From: Paracoccaceae bacterium
GTDB lineage: Bacteria > Pseudomonadota > Alphaproteobacteria > Rhodobacterales > Rhodobacteraceae
Direction: 5' to 3'
Assembly: GCA_006226775.1 (NCBI GenBank)
Contig: SBGD01000018.1
Location: forward strand, 1-64,000
DNA length: 64,000 bases
The notes under the pieces were generated by a model. That model made no database searches, was not told the DNA's origin, and saw only the letters and a program-made list of their open reading frames with translations. The translations under genes and the position numbers were made by a program. How positions within the stretch are numbered: position 1 is the first letter of the stretch; each line of letters begins with the position of its first letter. Positions 36,105-45,597 of the stretch are shown here, one piece after another.

Positions 36105-36190
36105 CCGCGCCCGGGCGGGGCATCTTTCCAAGGCAGGATTTTCGGGGGAGGCGGAATTCTTCCGCTGTGGATGATTTGACACCCGGCGCC

Positions 36191-36205
36191 TTAAAGCCGC
36201 CTTAA
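36191..36205. promoter_or_regulatory. CtrA box, dprA-distal
   Basis: TTAA-agccgcc-TTAA, a second exact TTAA-N7-TTAA site, 101 nt from the first and about 153 nt upstream of dprA, between the tldD stop and dprA. Both genes are on the minus strand, so only dprA can be served from here. Confidence 0.72.
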
Positions 36206-36256
36206 TCGCCGCACGCCTGCGGCGGCGGGCCGCAGAGGCCCGCCGGACAGCGGGGC

Positions 36257-37678
36257 TCAGGCCGCAGCACCACCCACGGTCAGCCCGCCGATGCGCACCG
36301 TGGGCTGGCCCACGCCCACCGGCACCCATTGGCCGGCCTTGCCGCAGTTGCCCATGCCCGGATCAAGCGCCATGTCGTTGCCCAGCGCCTGGATGCGCCT
36401 GAGCGCCGATGGCCCGTCGCCGATCAGCGTCGCCCCCTTGACCGGCGCGCCGACCTTGCCGTTTTTCACCCGGTAGGCCTCGGTGCAGGAGAACACGAAC
36501 TTGCCGTTGGTGATGTCCACCTGGCCGCCGCCGAAGCCCACCGCCCAGATGCCGTCCTCGAGCCCGGCCACGATGTCAGACGGCTCGGTGTCGCCGCCCA
36601 GCATGTAGGTATTGGTCATGCGCGGCATCGGGATATGGGCAAAGCTCTCGCGCCGGCCGTTGCCTGTGGGCTCGACCCCCATCAGCCGCGCGTTCTGGCG
36701 GTCCTGCATGAAGCCCACGAGGATGCCGTCCTCGATCAGCACGTTGCGGCCCGAAGGCGTGCCCTCGTCATCGACCGAGAGCGAGCCGCGCCGGTCGGGC
36801 AGGGTGCCGTCGTCCAGCACCGTCACGCCCTTGGCCGCAACCTGCTGGCCCATCAGCCCGGCAAAGGCGGAAGACCCCTTGCGGTTGAAATCACCCTCCA
36901 GCCCGTGGCCGATCGCCTCGTGCAGCAGGATGCCGGGCCAGCCGGGGCCGAGCACGATGTCCATCACGCCCGCGGGCGCAGCCTCGGCCTCGAGGTTGAC
37001 CAGCGCGATGCGCAGGGCCTCGCGCGCCTTGCCCTGCCAGTCCGAAGCCGCCAGCAGCCCGTCGAGGCCCAGCCGCCCGCCGCCGCCGGCCACGCCGCTT
37101 TCGCGCCGCCCGTCCTGTTCGACGATCACCGAGACATTGACTCGCGTCATCGGCCGCACATCGGTGACATGCAGCCCGTCGGGGCGCAAAATCTCGACCT
37201 CCTGGTGCGCCGCCATGATGGTGGCCGAGACCTGCACCACGCGGGGGTCGAGGTCGCGGGCGAAGGCGTCGATCTCGCGCAGGGTCTCGATCTTGACCGG
37301 GAAATCCGCCCCGGCGATGGGATCGGCATCGGTATAGAGCCGCCGGTTGGTGGCTTTCGGCCCCGGCGCCATGACGCCGCCGCCATCGCCCACCGCCAGC
37401 CTTGCGGTCTCGACCGCGCGTTTGAGCGCCGGTTCGCTGATCTCGGTGGCATGGGCATAGCCCGCCACCTCGCCCTTGACGGCGCGCAGGCCAAAGCCTT
37501 CGGAGGCATCGTAACTGGCGGTTTTCACACGACCATCGTCGAAATGCAGCACCTCAGAGCGGCGCCGCTCGAGGAACAGCTCACCATCCTCGGCCCCGTC
37601 GGTGGCCGCGCGCAGCAGGGCAAGCGCGCGGTCCTTGTCGAGCGATGTCTGGAAGGGGCGGAAGGCGGAATCGGACAT
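36257..37678 (-). CDS. tldD: Metalloprotease TldD
   Basis: A 473-residue TldD/PmbA-family protein with the zinc motif in 'LLHEAIGHGLEGDF' (HE...H) and the conserved glycine-rich C-terminal part ('GNCGKAGQWVPVGVGQPTVR'). TldD works with PmbA/TldE in peptide maturation and degradation. The ATG at 37678 is preferred over a TTG two codons earlier. It is divergent from ctaC, with an Fnr-type site only 19 nt upstream of its start. Confidence 0.93.
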   Translation of the reverse strand: MSDSAFRPFQTSLDKDRALALLRAATDGAEDGELFLERRRSEVLHFDDGRVKTASYDASEGFGLRAVKGEVAGYAHATEISEPALKRAVETARLAVGDGGGVMAPGPKATNRRLYTDADPIAGADFPVKIETLREIDAFARDLDPRVVQVSATIMAAHQEVEILRPDGLHVTDVRPMTRVNVSVIVEQDGRRESGVAGGGGRLGLDGLLAASDWQGKAREALRIALVNLEAEAAPAGVMDIVLGPGWPGILLHEAIGHGLEGDFNRKGSSAFAGLMGQQVAAKGVTVLDDGTLPDRRGSLSVDDEGTPSGRNVLIEDGILVGFMQDRQNARLMGVEPTGNGRRESFAHIPMPRMTNTYMLGGDTEPSDIVAGLEDGIWAVGFGGGQVDITNGKFVFSCTEAYRVKNGKVGAPVKGATLIGDGPSALRRIQALGNDMALDPGMGNCGKAGQWVPVGVGQPTVRIGGLTVGGAAA

Positions 37679-37696
37679 GGGCAAAGCCTCGCAAGT

Positions 37697-37710
37697 TTGA
37701 TCTATGTCAA
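37697..37710. promoter_or_regulatory. Fnr/FnrL-type binding site between tldD and ctaC
   Basis: TTGATCTATGTCAA fits the FnrL pattern TTGA(T/C)-N4-(A/G)TCAA exactly. It lies 162 nt upstream of ctaC (aa3 oxidase subunit II) and 19 nt upstream of tldD. A TATGAT (37759-37764) could be a ctaC -10 box, which would place the site near -67. Oxygen-dependent control of ctaC is the likely purpose; repression or activation cannot be told. Confidence 0.6.
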
Positions 37711-37871
37711 AAAAGCGGCCCTTTGACGCGGTCGGAACGCTTTTACTTGTCTCCAGAATATGATTTTAAACGCTTGCGTTACAATGGGCGGCGCGTAAAC
37801 GGATTCGTGTGCGCGACAGGCGCGAGCCTCGCCCCCCGACGACCGAACAGCTTGAACCGACCAGGGTGTAT

Positions 37872-38738
37872 ATGATGCGACTTAAACCACTGATCTGGGG
37901 CCTTGCCGCCTCGCTTGCCGCCGCGCCCGTCCTGGCGCAGGACCTCGAGGTGATCGGCAAACCCGCGCCCAGCGGCCTGGGGTTCCAGCCCGCTGCCACC
38001 GAACTGGCGCGCGACCTGCAATGGCTGGACGGGATGATCCTGGTGATCATCACCATCATCTGCCTGCTCGTCGCCGGGCTCATGGTGTATTGCTTTGCGC
38101 GCTTCAACCGCAAGGCCAACCCCGAACCGCGGAGCTTCACCCACAACACCCCGCTCGAGGTGGCCTGGACCATCGGGCCGATCGCCATCCTGGTGCTGAT
38201 CGGGGCGTTCTCGCTTCCGGTGCTGTTCAAGCAGCAGGAGATCCCGGAAGGCGAAGTGGTGATCAAGGTCACCGGCTACCAGTGGTACTGGGGCTATGAA
38301 TATGTCGATGCCGGGGTCGAGGGCGTCGAGCCCAATGCGCTGATCTTCGATGCCTTCATGCTCGAGCGCGAGGCGCTGGCCGACAATGGCTATACCGACG
38401 ATCTCTACCTGCTGGCCACCGACAACGCGGTTGTCGTGCCGGTCGGCAAGACCGTGGTGATGCAGGTCACCGGGGCCGACGTGATCCATTCCTGGACCAT
38501 CCCCGCCTTCGGCGTGAAGCAGGACGCGGTGCCGGGCCGGATTGCCGAACTGTGGTTCAATGCCGACCGCGAGGGCGTCTATTTCGGCCAGTGTTCCGAG
38601 CTTTGCGGCAAGGATCACGCCTATATGCCGATCACCGTCAAGGTGGTCAGCCAGGAGGCCTATGAGGCCTGGCTCGACGGCGCGATCGAGGAATTCGCGG
38701 GCCTGCCGCAGCCCTACGACGTGGCCCTGGCCGAGTGA
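37872..38738 (+). CDS. ctaC: Cytochrome c oxidase (aa3) subunit II
   Basis: The 288-residue precursor has a signal peptide ('[17 protein letters not shown]'), two transmembrane segments ('[20 protein letters not shown]', '[19 protein letters not shown]') and a periplasmic cupredoxin domain with the aromatic 'YQWYWGYEY' and CuA ligands 'VIHSW', '[15 protein letters not shown]' (His, Cys-x3-Cys, His, Met). It receives electrons from cytochrome c. ATG at 37872 (or 37875). It heads the cta cluster; subunit I is not in this window. Confidence 0.96.
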   Translation: MMRLKPLIWGLAASLAAAPVLAQDLEVIGKPAPSGLGFQPAATELARDLQWLDGMILVIITIICLLVAGLMVYCFARFNRKANPEPRSFTHNTPLEVAWTIGPIAILVLIGAFSLPVLFKQQEIPEGEVVIKVTGYQWYWGYEYVDAGVEGVEPNALIFDAFMLEREALADNGYTDDLYLLATDNAVVVPVGKTVVMQVTGADVIHSWTIPAFGVKQDAVPGRIAELWFNADREGVYFGQCSELCGKDHAYMPITVKVVSQEAYEAWLDGAIEEFAGLPQPYDVALAE

Positions 38739-38746
38739 CCAGCCCG

Positions 38747-38808
38747 GGGTGCGCGGTGACTGCGCACCCTGCATGAGACCCCCGTAGGGTGCGCATTCAC
38801 TGCGCACC
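38747..38808. repeat. Two tandem GGTGCGC hairpins between ctaC and ctaB
   Basis: GGGTGCGC-loop-GCGCACCC (38747-38769) and GGTGCGCA-ttcac-TGCGCACC (38788-38808) are two copies of one unit in direct repeat. They fill the 85-bp ctaC-ctaB gap. No T-run follows, so they probably protect or process the polycistronic mRNA rather than terminate it. Confidence 0.7.
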
Positions 38809-38823
38809 ATTCCGGAGACCAGA

Positions 38824-39777
38824 ATGACCGACGCCAGCATCAATTCCACCAGCACCGCGCACGAGGCGCAGTTCGGCGATTACTTCGCCCTGCTCAAGCC
38901 GCGGGTGATGACGCTTGTCGTCTTCACCGCCTTTGTCGGCCTGCTGGCGGCGCCGGTGGCGGTGCATCCTTTCGTCGGCTTCTGCGCGATCCTGTTCATT
39001 GCCGTGGGCGGCGGCGCCTCGGGCGCGCTGAACATGTGGTATGACGCCGATATCGACGCGGTGATGAAACGCACCGCGCGCCGTCCGATCCCGGCGGGCA
39101 AGATCGCGCCGCAGGAGGCGCTTGCCATCGGCGTGGCGCTCTCGGGCTTTTCGGTGGTGCTGCTGGGGCTGGCGACCAACTGGGTCGCGGCGGGGCTGCT
39201 GGCCTTCACCATCTTCTTCTATGCCGTGGTCTATACCATGTGGCTCAAGCGCTGGACGCCGCAGAACATCGTGATCGGCGGCGCCGCGGGCGCCTTCCCG
39301 CCGATGATCGGCTGGGCGGCGGCGACGGGGGGCATCGCGGTCGAATCGGTGCTGATGTTCTGCCTCACCTTCATGTGGACACCGCCGCATTTCTGGGCGC
39401 TGGCGCTCTTCATGCGCTCGGACTACGACAAGGCCGAGGTGCCGATGCTGACGGTGACCCATGGCCGCCCGGCCACCCGCGCGCATATCCTGGCCTATAC
39501 CGTGCTGCTGGCGGTGCTGGCGCTGGCGCTGGCCTTCACCGATGTCGGCGGGCCGGTCTACCTTGCCGTGGCGCTGGTGCTCAACGCGCTGTTTCTCAAG
39601 GGCGCCTTTGCCATCTGGCGCCGCGACGAGACCGCCGCCGAGGCCGACAACTACCTGGCCGAACGGCGGTTCTTCAAGCTGTCGCTGCTCTATCTCTTTG
39701 CGCATTTCGGTGCGATCCTGGTCGAGGCCGGGCTGGACCGTTTCGGCCTGGGCCTGAGCCTGGGAGGCCTGACATGA
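38824..39777 (+). CDS. ctaB: Protoheme IX farnesyltransferase CtaB (Cox10)
   Basis: A 317-residue UbiA-family membrane protein with the prenyl-diphosphate motif '[15 protein letters not shown]' and the second 'DYDKAEVPM' region, plus about nine hydrophobic segments. It makes heme O from heme B, the first step to heme A for the aa3 oxidase. The stop overlaps the next start (ATGA). ATG preceded by GGAGACCAG. Confidence 0.95.
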   Translation: MTDASINSTSTAHEAQFGDYFALLKPRVMTLVVFTAFVGLLAAPVAVHPFVGFCAILFIAVGGGASGALNMWYDADIDAVMKRTARRPIPAGKIAPQEALAIGVALSGFSVVLLGLATNWVAAGLLAFTIFFYAVVYTMWLKRWTPQNIVIGGAAGAFPPMIGWAAATGGIAVESVLMFCLTFMWTPPHFWALALFMRSDYDKAEVPMLTVTHGRPATRAHILAYTVLLAVLALALAFTDVGGPVYLAVALVLNALFLKGAFAIWRRDETAAEADNYLAERRFFKLSLLYLFAHFGAILVEAGLDRFGLGLSLGGLT

Positions 39778-39941
39778 GCTTTCGCCCCGAACACGAGATG
39801 CACACCCGCCGCAAGGGCCGCAATATCGGCGTCGGGCTGGTGCTGGGCGCGCTGATTGCCATCATATTCGGGCTGACCTATGTCAAGATCACCAGCCAGG
39901 GCTTCCAGACCCCGGCCAGCGCGACGGAGGCACAGGGATGA
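39774..39941 (+). CDS. Small single-pass membrane protein of the cta cluster (55 aa)
   Basis: A 55-residue product: basic cytoplasmic N-terminus ('[11 protein letters not shown]'), one membrane helix ('[18 protein letters not shown]') and a short periplasmic tail. It overlaps ctaB by 4 nt and ctaG by 4 nt, which shows it is translated. Its place matches the small 'CoxF'-type proteins of alphaproteobacterial oxidase operons; function is unproven, probably oxidase assembly. Confidence 0.85.
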   Translation: MSFRPEHEMHTRRKGRNIGVGLVLGALIAIIFGLTYVKITSQGFQTPASATEAQG

Positions 39942-40507
39942 CCGGACCGAAGAAAACCGTATTGCAGACCGTGGGGGTCGTCCTGCTGATGGGCGGGCTG
40001 GCCTGGGCCTCGGTGCCGTTTTACGACTGGTTCTGCCGGGTGACCGGCTTTGGCGGCGTCACCAACACGGCCGAGACCGGCAGCGACGTGATCCTCGACA
40101 AGACCATCAAGATCCGTTTCGATGCCTCCAAGGCCCGCGACATGGCCTGGGAATTCAAGGCGCTCCAGCCGGAAATGACCCTGCGCATCGGCGAGACCGG
40201 GCTGGCCTTCTACGAGGCCTACAACCCCACCGATCGCCCGATCGCCGGCCAGGCCAGCTACAACGTCGCGCCCTTCGATGCCGGCGCGCATTTCACCAAG
40301 ATCGACTGCTTCTGCTTTACCGAGCAGGTGCTGATGCCCGGCGAGCGGGTCGAGATGCCGGTGACCTTCTACGTGGATCCCGCCATTGTGACCGACCGGG
40401 ATGCCAAGTACACCAAGCATATCACGCTGTCCTACACGTTCTATGAGATCGACATGCCGGAAACCGCGGCGCTTGACGCGGCGCCCGACACAACAAAAGC
40501 GAACTGA
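39938..40507 (+). CDS. ctaG: Cytochrome c oxidase assembly protein CtaG (Cox11)
   Basis: A 189-residue protein: N-terminal membrane anchor ('[20 protein letters not shown]'), then a periplasmic domain with '[15 protein letters not shown]' and the copper-binding 'IDCFCFTEQ' (CFCF). Cox11/CtaG delivers copper to CuB of subunit I. It overlaps the small upstream gene and precedes ctaE by 27 nt. Confidence 0.95.
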   Translation: MTGPKKTVLQTVGVVLLMGGLAWASVPFYDWFCRVTGFGGVTNTAETGSDVILDKTIKIRFDASKARDMAWEFKALQPEMTLRIGETGLAFYEAYNPTDRPIAGQASYNVAPFDAGAHFTKIDCFCFTEQVLMPGERVEMPVTFYVDPAIVTDRDAKYTKHITLSYTFYEIDMPETAALDAAPDTTKAN

Positions 40508-40534
40508 GCCTTTTCGACGAGGGAAGAGACAAAA

Positions 40535-41341
40535 ATGGCCCATGCAAAAAATCACGACTATCACATTCTGAGCCCCTCGATCTGGCCGCTTCTCGGGGCG
40601 GCGACCGGGTTCGTGATGCTGTTCGGCGCGGTGCTCTGGTTCCACGACAATGGGCCCTGGGTGTTCCTGATCGGCCTTGCCGGCGTGCTCTACACCATGT
40701 TCGGCTGGTGGTCCGAGGTGGTGGCGGAATCGCGGGTCGGCGACCATACCCCGGTGGTGCGGATCGGCCTGCGCTATGGCATCATCCTGTTCATCACCTC
40801 CGAGGTGATGTTCTTTGCCGCCTGGTTCTGGAGCTTCTTCAAGCACGCGCTCTACCCGATGGACCCGGGCGGCAACAGCCCGGCCATCGACGGCATCTGG
40901 CCGCCCGCGGGCATCGAGACCTTCGATCCCTTCCACCTGCCGCTGATCAACACGCTGATCCTGCTGTGCTCGGGCGCTGCCGCGACCTGGGCGCACCATG
41001 CGCTGGTGCATGAGAACAACCGCGAGGACATGAAGTGGGGCCTGATCATCGCCATCGCCCTGGGCGCGATCTTCACCGCCTTCCAGGCCTACGAATATTC
41101 CCACGCCGCCTTCGGCTTTTCCGGCAATATCTATGGCGCCAACTTCTTCATGGCGACCGGCTTTCACGGCTTCCACGTCCTGATCGGCACGATCTTCCTC
41201 TTCGTCTGCCTGATGCGGCTGTTGCAGGGGCATTTCACCCCCGAAAAGCACATCGGCTTCGAGGCCGCGGCCTGGTACTGGCACTTCGTCGACGTGGTCT
41301 GGCTGTTCCTCTTTGCCGCGATCTACATCTGGGGCAGCTGA
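40535..41341 (+). CDS. ctaE: Cytochrome c oxidase subunit III
   Basis: A 268-residue, seven-helix membrane protein starting '[20 protein letters not shown]', with '[18 protein letters not shown]', 'TWAHHALVH' and C-terminal '[20 protein letters not shown]'. Conserved Glu in the first of these and the lipid-binding pattern are as in other subunits III. A strong terminator follows, ending the cta operon. Confidence 0.96.
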   Translation: MAHAKNHDYHILSPSIWPLLGAATGFVMLFGAVLWFHDNGPWVFLIGLAGVLYTMFGWWSEVVAESRVGDHTPVVRIGLRYGIILFITSEVMFFAAWFWSFFKHALYPMDPGGNSPAIDGIWPPAGIETFDPFHLPLINTLILLCSGAAATWAHHALVHENNREDMKWGLIIAIALGAIFTAFQAYEYSHAAFGFSGNIYGANFFMATGFHGFHVLIGTIFLFVCLMRLLQGHFTPEKHIGFEAAAWYWHFVDVVWLFLFAAIYIWGS

Positions 41342-41368
41342 CGCCGCCTTTCCGCAGGAAACCCATCG

Positions 41369-41397
41369 AAACGCCCGCCGCACCGGCGGGCGTTTTC
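41369..41397 (+). terminator. Rho-independent terminator after ctaE
   Basis: AAACGCCCGCCG / CGGCGGGCGTTT stem (41369-41380 with 41384-41395), a 3-nt loop, then a short T-run (TTTT). It separates ctaE from the SURF1 gene. Confidence 0.88.
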
Positions 41398-41547
41398 ATT
41401 CCGAAGGTGCGGGGCAGGGCCGGGCCCGCCCGGGCCGCAAGCCGTCTTTGCGGTTGCATCACCCCGGCGAAACAGGGAAAACCCAATGCGCGCGGCACCG
41501 CCCGGCGCATCCTTTGAATTTCCCCGGTTGTTCTTCGCAAGGCCCGC

Positions 41548-42225
41548 ATGAAACGCATCCTCTTTGCCCTCATCGTCGGAGCGCTCGGCATCGCCGTGCT
41601 GGTCGCGCTTGGCCGGTGGCAGGTCGAGCGGCTGGCCTGGAAGCAAGGCGTGATCGCCGCCATCGAGGCCCGCATTGCCGCCGATCCCATCGCGCTGCCC
41701 GATTATCCCGATTTGGCCAGCCACAAGTACGCGCCGGTGGCGGTGACGGGCCAGATCGGCTCGGGCGAGCTTTACGTGCTGGTCTCGCAGAAGCACAAGG
41801 GCGCGGGCTACCGCGTGATCGCTCCCTTGCTGACCGTCGACGGGCGCCACGTGCTGATCGACCGCGGCTTCATCCCGGTCGACCAGCGCGATGCGCCGCG
41901 CCGCACCGGGGCGGTGGCGATCACCGGCAACCTGCATTGGCCCGACGACCGCACCTCCTCGACGCCGGAAAACGACATTGCCGGCAATACCTGGTTCGCC
42001 CGCGACATTGCCGAGATGGCCCGCGCGCTCAGGACCGAGCCGCTGCTGGTGGTGGTGCGCCGCGAAGACCCGCCCGCACCGGGGATCGAGCCCTTGCCGG
42101 TCGATACCTCGGCCATCCCCAACGATCACCTGCATTATGCCGTCACCTGGTTCTCGCTCGCCGCGATCTGGCTGGCGATGACCGGGCTCTATATCTGGCG
42201 CACGGCCCGCAAAAAGGACGAATGA
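41548..42225 (+). CDS. SURF1 family protein
   Basis: A 225-residue protein with two membrane segments at the ends ('FALIVGALGIAVLVALGRWQ', 'HYAVTWFSLAAIWLAMTGLYI') around a periplasmic domain containing 'GYRVIAPLLT', 'VLIDRGFIP' and 'NTWFARD', all SURF1 marks. SURF1 helps insert heme a into subunit I. It is separated from the cta operon by a terminator and lies 4 nt before thrC. ATG at 41548. Confidence 0.9.
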   Translation: MKRILFALIVGALGIAVLVALGRWQVERLAWKQGVIAAIEARIAADPIALPDYPDLASHKYAPVAVTGQIGSGELYVLVSQKHKGAGYRVIAPLLTVDGRHVLIDRGFIPVDQRDAPRRTGAVAITGNLHWPDDRTSSTPENDIAGNTWFARDIAEMARALRTEPLLVVVRREDPPAPGIEPLPVDTSAIPNDHLHYAVTWFSLAAIWLAMTGLYIWRTARKKDE

Positions 42226-42229
42226 CGCG

Positions 42230-43618
42230 ATGAAATACATCTCGACCCGGGGCCGCGCCCCGGAACTGAGCTTTGAAGAGGCGATGCTGTCGGGACTGGC
42301 GCGCGACGGCGGGCTCTATGTCCCGGCCGAGATCCCGCGGATGGCCGAGGCCGATATCGCCGCCCTGGCCGGCCTCAGCTACGAGGAGACCGCTTTCCGG
42401 GTGATGCGGCCCTTCGTCGGCGACAGTTTCACCGATGAGGCCTTTTCCGACATCATCGCCCGCGCCTATGCGGGCTTCGGCCATGCCGCCCGCGCGCCCC
42501 TGGTGCAACTGGCGCCGGGTCACTTCCTGCTGGAGCTGTTCCACGGGCCGACCCTGGCCTTCAAGGATTTCGCCATGCAGCTGATCGGCCAGCTCTTCGA
42601 GGATGCGCTGACCCGCCGCGGCGAACGGGTGACCATCGTCGGCGCCACCTCCGGCGACACCGGCTCTGCCGCGATCGAGGCCTTCCGCGGGCTCGATGCC
42701 GTCGATGTCTTCATCCTCTTCCCCCATGGCCGGGTCAGCGAGGTGCAGCGCCGCCAGATGACCACGCCGTCGGAGGCCAATGTCCATGCCCTGGCGCTGA
42801 ACGGCAATTTCGACGATTGCCAGGCCCGGCTGAAGGACATGTTCAACCATTTCGACTTCCGCGACGAGGTGCGGCTGGCCGGGGTCAACTCGATCAACTG
42901 GGCGCGGGTGCTGGCGCAGGTGGTCTATTACTTCTCCGCCGCGGTCAGCCTCGGCGCGCCGCAGCGCCGCGTCAGCTTCACCGTGCCCACCGGCAACTTC
43001 GGCGACGTCTTTGCCGGCTATATCGCCAAGCGCATGGGCCTGCCCATCGACCGGCTGGTGGTGGCGACCAACCAGAACGACATCCTGCACCGCTGCCTCA
43101 CCTCCGGCGCCTATGAAAAGGACACGGTGCATGCCTCGATGAGCCCGTCGATGGACATCCAGGTCTCGTCCAACTTCGAGCGCGCGCTGTTCGACGCCTA
43201 TGACCGCGACGGCAATGCCATCTCGCTGCTGATGGAGGAATTGCGCGAGGGCGGCTTCAAGGTCAGCCAGGGCGCGATGGAGCGCCTGCGCGAGCATTTC
43301 GACAGCGGAAGCGCCAGCGAAGAGGAAACCCTCGCCACCATCGCCCGGGCGCAGACCACCATGGGCCAGCTGATCTGCCCGCATACCGCCTGCGGCGTGA
43401 AAGTGGCCGAGGACCTACGCGACCCCGCCACGCCGATGATCACGCTCGCCACCGCCCATCCGGCGAAATTCCCCGACGCGGTGGAAAAGGCCTCGGGCCT
43501 GCGCCCGGGGCTTCCCCAAAGGATGGCGGATCTGTATGAGCGTCCGGAACGGGTGACCCGAGTGCCCAATGACCTCGACGCCCTCGAAACCCACATCCGG
43601 GAGAAAATCGCCTCTTGA
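42230..43618 (+). CDS. thrC: Threonine synthase
   Basis: A 462-residue PLP enzyme beginning 'MKYISTRGRAPELSFEEAML', with the cofactor Lys in 'GPTLAFKDFAMQLIGQ' and 'GATSGDTGSAAIEAF'. It turns O-phospho-homoserine into threonine. Length fits the long (type 2) threonine synthases. It lies 4 nt after the SURF1 gene and overlaps the next start by 4 nt. Confidence 0.95.
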   Translation: MKYISTRGRAPELSFEEAMLSGLARDGGLYVPAEIPRMAEADIAALAGLSYEETAFRVMRPFVGDSFTDEAFSDIIARAYAGFGHAARAPLVQLAPGHFLLELFHGPTLAFKDFAMQLIGQLFEDALTRRGERVTIVGATSGDTGSAAIEAFRGLDAVDVFILFPHGRVSEVQRRQMTTPSEANVHALALNGNFDDCQARLKDMFNHFDFRDEVRLAGVNSINWARVLAQVVYYFSAAVSLGAPQRRVSFTVPTGNFGDVFAGYIAKRMGLPIDRLVVATNQNDILHRCLTSGAYEKDTVHASMSPSMDIQVSSNFERALFDAYDRDGNAISLLMEELREGGFKVSQGAMERLREHFDSGSASEEETLATIARAQTTMGQLICPHTACGVKVAEDLRDPATPMITLATAHPAKFPDAVEKASGLRPGLPQRMADLYERPERVTRVPNDLDALETHIREKIAS

Positions 43619-44877
43619 CGGTAGAAGTACACACGCTTGCCAACGGCTTCCGCATTGTGACCGAGTTCATGCCGGGGCTGGAATCGGCCTCGGTGGGGAT
43701 CTGGGTCTCGGCCGGGGCCCGGGCCGAACGCGAAGACCAGAACGGCATCGCGCATTTCCTTGAGCACATGGCGTTCAAGGGCACCAAAACGCGAAGCGCG
43801 CTGCAGATCGCCGAGGCGATCGAGGACGTGGGCGGCTATATCAACGCCTATACCTCGCGCGAGGTCACGGCCTATTACGCCCGCGTGCTGAAGGGCGACG
43901 TGCCGCTGGCAATGGAGGTGGTGGCCGACATCCTGCTCAACCCGGTGTTCGACCCGCGCGAGATCGAGATCGAGCGCGGGGTCATCCTGCAGGAAATCGG
44001 CCAGGCCCATGACACGCCGGACGACGTGATCTTCGACTGGCTGCAGGAAGCGGCCTATCCCGGCCAGGCGCTGGGCCGGACGATCCTTGGCCCGCCGGAA
44101 AAGGTGCAGGGCTTCGGGCGCGAGGACCTGGCGCGATTCGTGACCGAGCAATACGGGCCCGACCAGATGATCCTCGCCGCCGCCGGCGCGGTGGATCACG
44201 CGGCCCTGGTGCGCCAGGCCGAGGCGCTCTTTGGTCATCTCGCCCCGCGCGGCCATGACGACGACCCCCCGGCGCGTTTCGGCGGCGGCGAGAGCCGTCA
44301 CGTCAAGACGCTGGAACAGGCGCATTTCGCCCTGGCGCTGGAAAGCCCGGGCTACCGCGACGCGGCGATCTATACCGCCCAGGTTTACTCGGTGGCGCTG
44401 GGCGGCGGCATGTCCTCGCGGCTATTCCAGGAAATCCGCGAGAATCGCGGGCTCTGCTACACGATCTTCGCCCAGGCCGGCGCCTATGCCGATACCGGCA
44501 TGACGACGATCTACGCCGGCACCTCGGGTGCGCAATTGCCGGAACTGGTGGACCTGACCATCGACGAGATGAAACGCGCCGCCGACGACATGTCCGAGGC
44601 CGAAGTCGCCCGCGCCCGCGCGCAGATGAAGGCCGGGCTGCTGATGGGGCTCGAAAGCCCCTCGAGCCGGGCCGAAAGGCTGGCGCGGATGATCCAGATC
44701 TGGGGCCGCGTGCCGGAGCTTTCCGAGACCATCGCCCGCATCGACGCGGTCAGCGTCCGCGGCGTGCGCGATTTCGCGGGCCAACTGGCGGTCGAGGCCC
44801 CGGCGGCCCTGGCGCTCTACGGCCCGGTCGCAAAGGCGCCGGACCTCGTCGGCCTCAATGCGCGGCGTGCCGCCTGA
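43615..44877 (+). CDS. M16 family zinc peptidase (mitochondrial-processing-peptidase-like)
   Basis: A 420-residue M16 peptidase with the inverted zinc motif in 'NGIAHFLEHMAFKGT' (H..EH) and the distal Glu in 'EIERGVILQEI'. The R/Y pair region near 'GGGMSSRLFQEIRENRGLCY' is present. The single half-size unit would form a homodimer. Start is TTG, overlapping the thrC stop (TTGA). In Rhodobacterales it is regularly beside thrC. Substrate unknown. Confidence 0.9.
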   Translation: MTVEVHTLANGFRIVTEFMPGLESASVGIWVSAGARAEREDQNGIAHFLEHMAFKGTKTRSALQIAEAIEDVGGYINAYTSREVTAYYARVLKGDVPLAMEVVADILLNPVFDPREIEIERGVILQEIGQAHDTPDDVIFDWLQEAAYPGQALGRTILGPPEKVQGFGREDLARFVTEQYGPDQMILAAAGAVDHAALVRQAEALFGHLAPRGHDDDPPARFGGGESRHVKTLEQAHFALALESPGYRDAAIYTAQVYSVALGGGMSSRLFQEIRENRGLCYTIFAQAGAYADTGMTTIYAGTSGAQLPELVDLTIDEMKRAADDMSEAEVARARAQMKAGLLMGLESPSSRAERLARMIQIWGRVPELSETIARIDAVSVRGVRDFAGQLAVEAPAALALYGPVAKAPDLVGLNARRAA

Positions 44878-45464
44878 TGCTGCTGGCGCGGCGCCGGATA
44901 CGGCTCGAGACCGACCGTCTCACCCTGCGCGCGCCGGTGCATTCCGATCACCGCGACTGGTCCACGCTGCGCGCCGAGAGCCAGGACTTCCTCACCCGGT
45001 GGGAGCCGACCTGGGCCGCCGACCACCTCAGCCGCAAGAGCTTCACCAACCGGGTCTACTGGGCCCAGCGCGCGGTGTCGAACGGCACCGCGCTGCCGCT
45101 CTTCCTGATCCGCCGCGCCGATTCGCGCCTGCTCGGCGCCATCACGCTGGACAATATCCGCCGCGGCCCGGCCCAGGCCGGCACCCTGGGCTACTGGATC
45201 GGCGCCCCCCATGCGCGCCAGGGCTACATGCACGAGGCGATCCTCGCCCTGGTCCACCACGCCTTCCAGAAGATGGACCTCAGCCGGATCGAGGCCGCCT
45301 GCCTGCCGGAAAACACCGCCTCGCGCGGATTGCTGGAACGCGCCGGCTTCAAATACGAGGGCGTCGCCCAGTCCTACCTGCAGATCAACGGCCGCTGGCG
45401 CACCCATGTCCTCTACGCCGCCCTGCGCCTCGACCGCCGCGGCAAGAGCGATGCGGGCCTCTGA
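44877..45464 (+). CDS. GNAT acetyltransferase, RimJ-like
   Basis: A 195-residue GNAT protein of the RimJ/RimL type: 'LETDRLTLRAPVHSDHRDW', 'GTLGYWIGAPHARQGYMHEA' (acetyl-CoA-binding region) and 'LPENTASRGLLERAGFKYEG'. Probably N-acetylates a protein alpha-amino group, such as ribosomal S5 in the case of RimJ, but the target is not certain. The start overlaps the M16 stop by 1 nt, so it is in the same operon. Confidence 0.85.
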   Translation: MLLARRRIRLETDRLTLRAPVHSDHRDWSTLRAESQDFLTRWEPTWAADHLSRKSFTNRVYWAQRAVSNGTALPLFLIRRADSRLLGAITLDNIRRGPAQAGTLGYWIGAPHARQGYMHEAILALVHHAFQKMDLSRIEAACLPENTASRGLLERAGFKYEGVAQSYLQINGRWRTHVLYAALRLDRRGKSDAGL

Positions 45465-45479
45465 AGCGCCCCCTCGCTG

Positions 45480-45527
45480 CTTCATCTTGCCGATAAACTC
45501 CGGGGAGCTCGAGGGGCTGGCCCCTCG
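45480..45527 (-). repeat. Composite element, copy d (diverged)
   Basis: On the minus strand: hairpin CGAGGGG-ccag-CCCCTCG (45527-45510), then CTCCCCGGAGTTTATCGGCA and AGATGAAG (45507-45480). It shows the same order as copies a-c (GC hairpin, CTCCCC..GG, AT-rich part, AGA.GAAG) with a changed middle. Here it points into the 3' end of the acetyltransferase gene, not to a gene start. Confidence 0.5.
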
Positions 45528-45597
45528 TCGGCGGAAGCTCACAACACGGTGACCGGCCCGCGAATCGCGCTATCCTCGCCACAGGAGGTGCCGCCAG

